DNA of 40,825 nt from an uncultured Bacillota bacterium (GTDB lineage: Bacteria > Bacillota > Clostridia > Oscillospirales > Oscillospiraceae): contig CANDKT010000007.1 of the NCBI GenBank assembly GCA_947385365.1, positions 1 to 40,825 on the forward strand, read 5' to 3'. Shown in pieces: positions 39,105-40,825 of this stretch (position 1 is the stretch's first letter; every line of letters begins with the position of its first letter). The notes under the pieces were generated by a model. That model had not been told where the DNA came from, ran no database searches, and saw only the letters and a list, made by a program, of their open reading frames with translations. The translations under genes were made by a program, and so were the position numbers.

Positions 39105-39974
39105 TCAGAACAAATTCATACCGGATGCGCTGTTGGCGGTATCCATCAGGATGGTGCGCAGGTTGTTCAGTTGCGTTGCCGCGCTGGCGTCCACGATTTC
39201 GTCGGGCATTTCGATGATGCAGGTGCCGGACTCGTCGTCGGCGATAGGGATGATCCGCACGCGGTCGGACAGCGCGCTGAGGGCTTTGGTCAGGGAGGCG
39301 GGCACTTGACTCATTCGTTTGGCGTCGCACTCCGAGATATAGATATGGACCCATTCTTTCCGTTTCCGCTTATCGATTGCGCTTTGGATCATGCGGCTGA
39401 TGACGTCGCCGCTGCTTTTGAGGCTGACGCACACGACTTTTTCGGCGACGGCCATTGCGAGGTCGCGCAGGTCGTCCACGCACTCGTCCATCTGGCGGTC
39501 GAGGACGGCTCCGGCGCGTTCCAGGAACTGCTCCACGTTTTTTTCCAGGACTTTGGCCTGTTCTTCGCGCTGTTTGTGGACTTCGGCGGTTGCCTGAGCC
39601 ATACCTTGGACGTAGCCGTCCTGAAAGCCGACTTTCCGGGCCTGTTCGGTGACGGCGTCGGCTTCCTGCTGGGCGTCCTGACGGGCTTTTTCCAGGATTG
39701 CTTCGGCCTCTCGCCGGGCGTCGGCCAGGATTGCTTCAGCTTGGACTGCGGCGAAGTCGATAGGATTTTCTTCGGGTTCGGTCTCAGGAGGGGCTGGCTC
39801 GTCGGGCGGCGCGGAGGAGATCGGGGTAAACTCCTCCGCGTCGGGCGGCAGTTCGTCGTCGAAGGAAGGCAATCCTTCCAATTCGGCACGGTCCGCGGCG
39901 GCCAATTCCTGCGCGTCGGGGAACTGGTACGGTTCGGCTTTTGTCCGGGAAAAGACTTTGAATATGTTAGGCAA
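39105..39974 (-). CDS. fliH: Export ATPase regulator FliH
   Basis: FliH tethers FliI to the C-ring. The product is 289 residues from TTG 39974, giving MPNIFKVFSRTKAEPYQF. AAAGGA lies 8 bases before this TTG. An ATG 18 bases farther left would put that site inside the gene. The N-terminal third is acidic and proline-rich. A long coiled coil (about 85-150, AEAILADARREAEAILEKAR and beyond) and a C-terminal FliH/V-ATPase-E-like domain follow. The TTG overlaps the fliG stop (TTGCCTAA), suggesting coupling. Confidence 0.9.
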   Translation of the reverse strand: MPNIFKVFSRTKAEPYQFPDAQELAAADRAELEGLPSFDDELPPDAEEFTPISSAPPDEPAPPETEPEENPIDFAAVQAEAILADARREAEAILEKARQDAQQEADAVTEQARKVGFQDGYVQGMAQATAEVHKQREEQAKVLEKNVEQFLERAGAVLDRQMDECVDDLRDLAMAVAEKVVCVSLKSSGDVISRMIQSAIDKRKRKEWVHIYISECDAKRMSQVPASLTKALSALSDRVRIIPIADDESGTCIIEMPDEIVDASAATQLNNLRTILMDTANSASGMNLF

Positions 39975-40778
39975 TGATATCGTCCTTTCCACCCTTTGCG
40001 ATTATGATCTCGCCCTTCTCCTCCAAGCCGCGGATGATATCCACGATACGCTGTTGAGCGTCTTCGACGTCCTTCATGCGGACATTGGTTGTGATTTCCA
40101 AGTCGTCCCGGATGGACTGGGCCATACGGGTGGACATATTTTTGAACAGTTTGGCGGCGACCTCTTCGTTGGCGACTTTGAGGGCCAGGACCAGATCTCT
40201 GGGGTCGCAGTCGCGGACGAAGCGCTGCACGGAGCGGTCGTCCATTGTGATGATATCCTCGAAGACGAACATACGCTTGCGGATCTCGTCGGCGAGTTCC
40301 TGATCGTGTTCGGCGAGTCCGTCGAAGATATTTTTCTCGCTGGAGCGGTCCAGATTGTTCATGACGTCGGCCACGTAATCGATGCCGCCCACCTTGACGT
40401 TGCTGCTGGTGACGATGTTGGAGAATTTCTTTCGCATATCGGCCTCCACGATCTTGACGGCGGCGGGGGAGACGCTTTCGATTTTGGCCATACTTTCGAC
40501 GACCTGGACCTGTCTGCGCTCATCCAGCTGGGAGATGACGGACGCGGCTTTGCTGGCGTCCACGTAGGACAGCACCAGTGCGATTGTCTGGGCGCGTTCG
40601 TTCTGGAGGGCGGTAAAGAGGGCTTTCTCGTCGGCTTTTTCCATGAAGGAGAAGCTGCGGTTCTGGAGGGATTTGGTGACGCGGCCCAAGAGTTCGTCGG
40701 CCATTTCGGGGCCGTAGGCTTTTTCCAGGACGGTCCGGGCGTATTCCAAACCGCCTTCTGTGACGGCGCGGTTGGTGC
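39967..40778 (-). CDS. fliG: C-ring motor switch protein FliG, 5' end lost
   Basis: FliG transmits stator force to the rotor. The window holds 269 residues of the middle and C-terminal domains, from TNRAVTEGGLEYARTVLEKA to KGGKDDIIA. The torque helix region RSVQRFVRDCDPRDLVLALK keeps alternating charges, and KRMFVFEDI is intact. The middle-domain loop that is EHPQ in most FliG reads ERAQ (40588-40599). The gene does not start here: genomic sequence stops at 40778 and sequencing adapter follows, which extends the frame with an artificial start MTGVQTCALPIC. Any protein with that start should be treated as truncated. Confidence 0.95.
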
Positions 40779-40825
40779 AGATCGGAAGAGCACACGTCTG
40801 AACTCCAGTCACAACAGGTTATCTC
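40779..40825. other. Illumina adapter contamination at contig end
   Basis: Positions 40779-40812 equal the TruSeq adapter that begins AGATCGGAAGAGC and ends CTCCAGTCAC. Then comes an 8-base stretch AACAGGTT (40813-40820), the place of an i7 index, and ATCTC (40821-40825), the start of the following constant segment. This is read-through into library adapter, not genomic DNA. Confidence 0.99.

Noticed and set aside
40779..40812. Real fliG start giving MTGVQTCALPIC
   Set aside because: These codons are the reverse complement of sequencing adapter; true FliG has about 60-70 more residues before the part seen here.
1..40825. tRNA genes, insertion sequences, integrase or phage genes
   Set aside because: No cloverleaf-like sequence with CCA-end context, transposase or integrase motif was seen by reading; a tRNA or IS search program was not run.

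Overview
The window is a large flagellar and chemotaxis island from a GC-rich, Gram-positive-type bacterium. Gene content and order (flgM-flgN-flgK-flgL-DUF6470-fliW-csrA, and a fla/che operon running fliG to cheV with fliY, cheC, cheD, cheV, flbD, flhO and flhP) match Bacillota. The GC-rich coding sequence, strong AAAGGAG-type ribosome sites and missing outer-membrane ring genes point to Clostridia, perhaps a motile gut Oscillospirales lineage; that last step is inference. The right end carries Illumina adapter sequence, so this is the raw end of an assembled contig. No tRNA, rRNA, CRISPR array or insertion sequence was seen.

Layout. (1) 1-6410, + strand: late flagellar operon flgM (cut by the window), flgN, flgK, flgL, a DUF6470/YviE-like gene, fliW, csrA and a 58-residue YjfB-like gene, closed by a symmetric terminator at 6420-6457. 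(2) 6463-12113, - strand: an FtsE-like ABC ATPase, a chemoreceptor, a terminator, an FtsA-like actin-fold protein with a long C-terminal extension, and a lysine-rich single-pass membrane protein. A membrane-anchored C39-like peptidase diverges from it at 12230-13168 with its own sigma-A-like promoter. (3) 13238-16652, - strand: fliD, fliS and a FliT-like chaperone. (4) 16984-18421, + strand: a two-gene ParA-type ATPase and ComFB-domain module with its own terminator. (5) 18518-18745: six tandem 38-bp repeats, each able to form a hairpin. (6) 18769 to the right end, - strand: the main fla/che operon fliG-fliH-fliI-fliJ-fliK-flgD-TIGR02530 gene-flgE-flbD-motA-motB-fliM-fliY-cheY-fliO-fliP-fliQ-fliR-flhB-flhA-sigD-flhO-flhP-cheC-cheD-cheV.

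How it works together. The fla/che operon encodes the C-ring, export gate and ATPase, rod and hook parts, stator, sigma-28 and part of the adaptation and signal-termination system. FlgM holds sigma-28 until the hook is finished. FlgN, FliS and the FliT-like protein chaperone FlgK/FlgL, flagellin and FliD. FliW and CsrA link flagellin level to translation. Flagellin, CheA, CheW, CheB, CheR, FliL, FliF, FliE, FlhF and FlhG are not in the window.

The least explained parts are the ParA-ComFB pair, the FtsE-like/FtsA-like/membrane protein group with its divergent C39 peptidase, the hairpin repeat array at the end of the fla/che operon, and a FliY whose CheY-binding-like motif is duplicated inside its linker.
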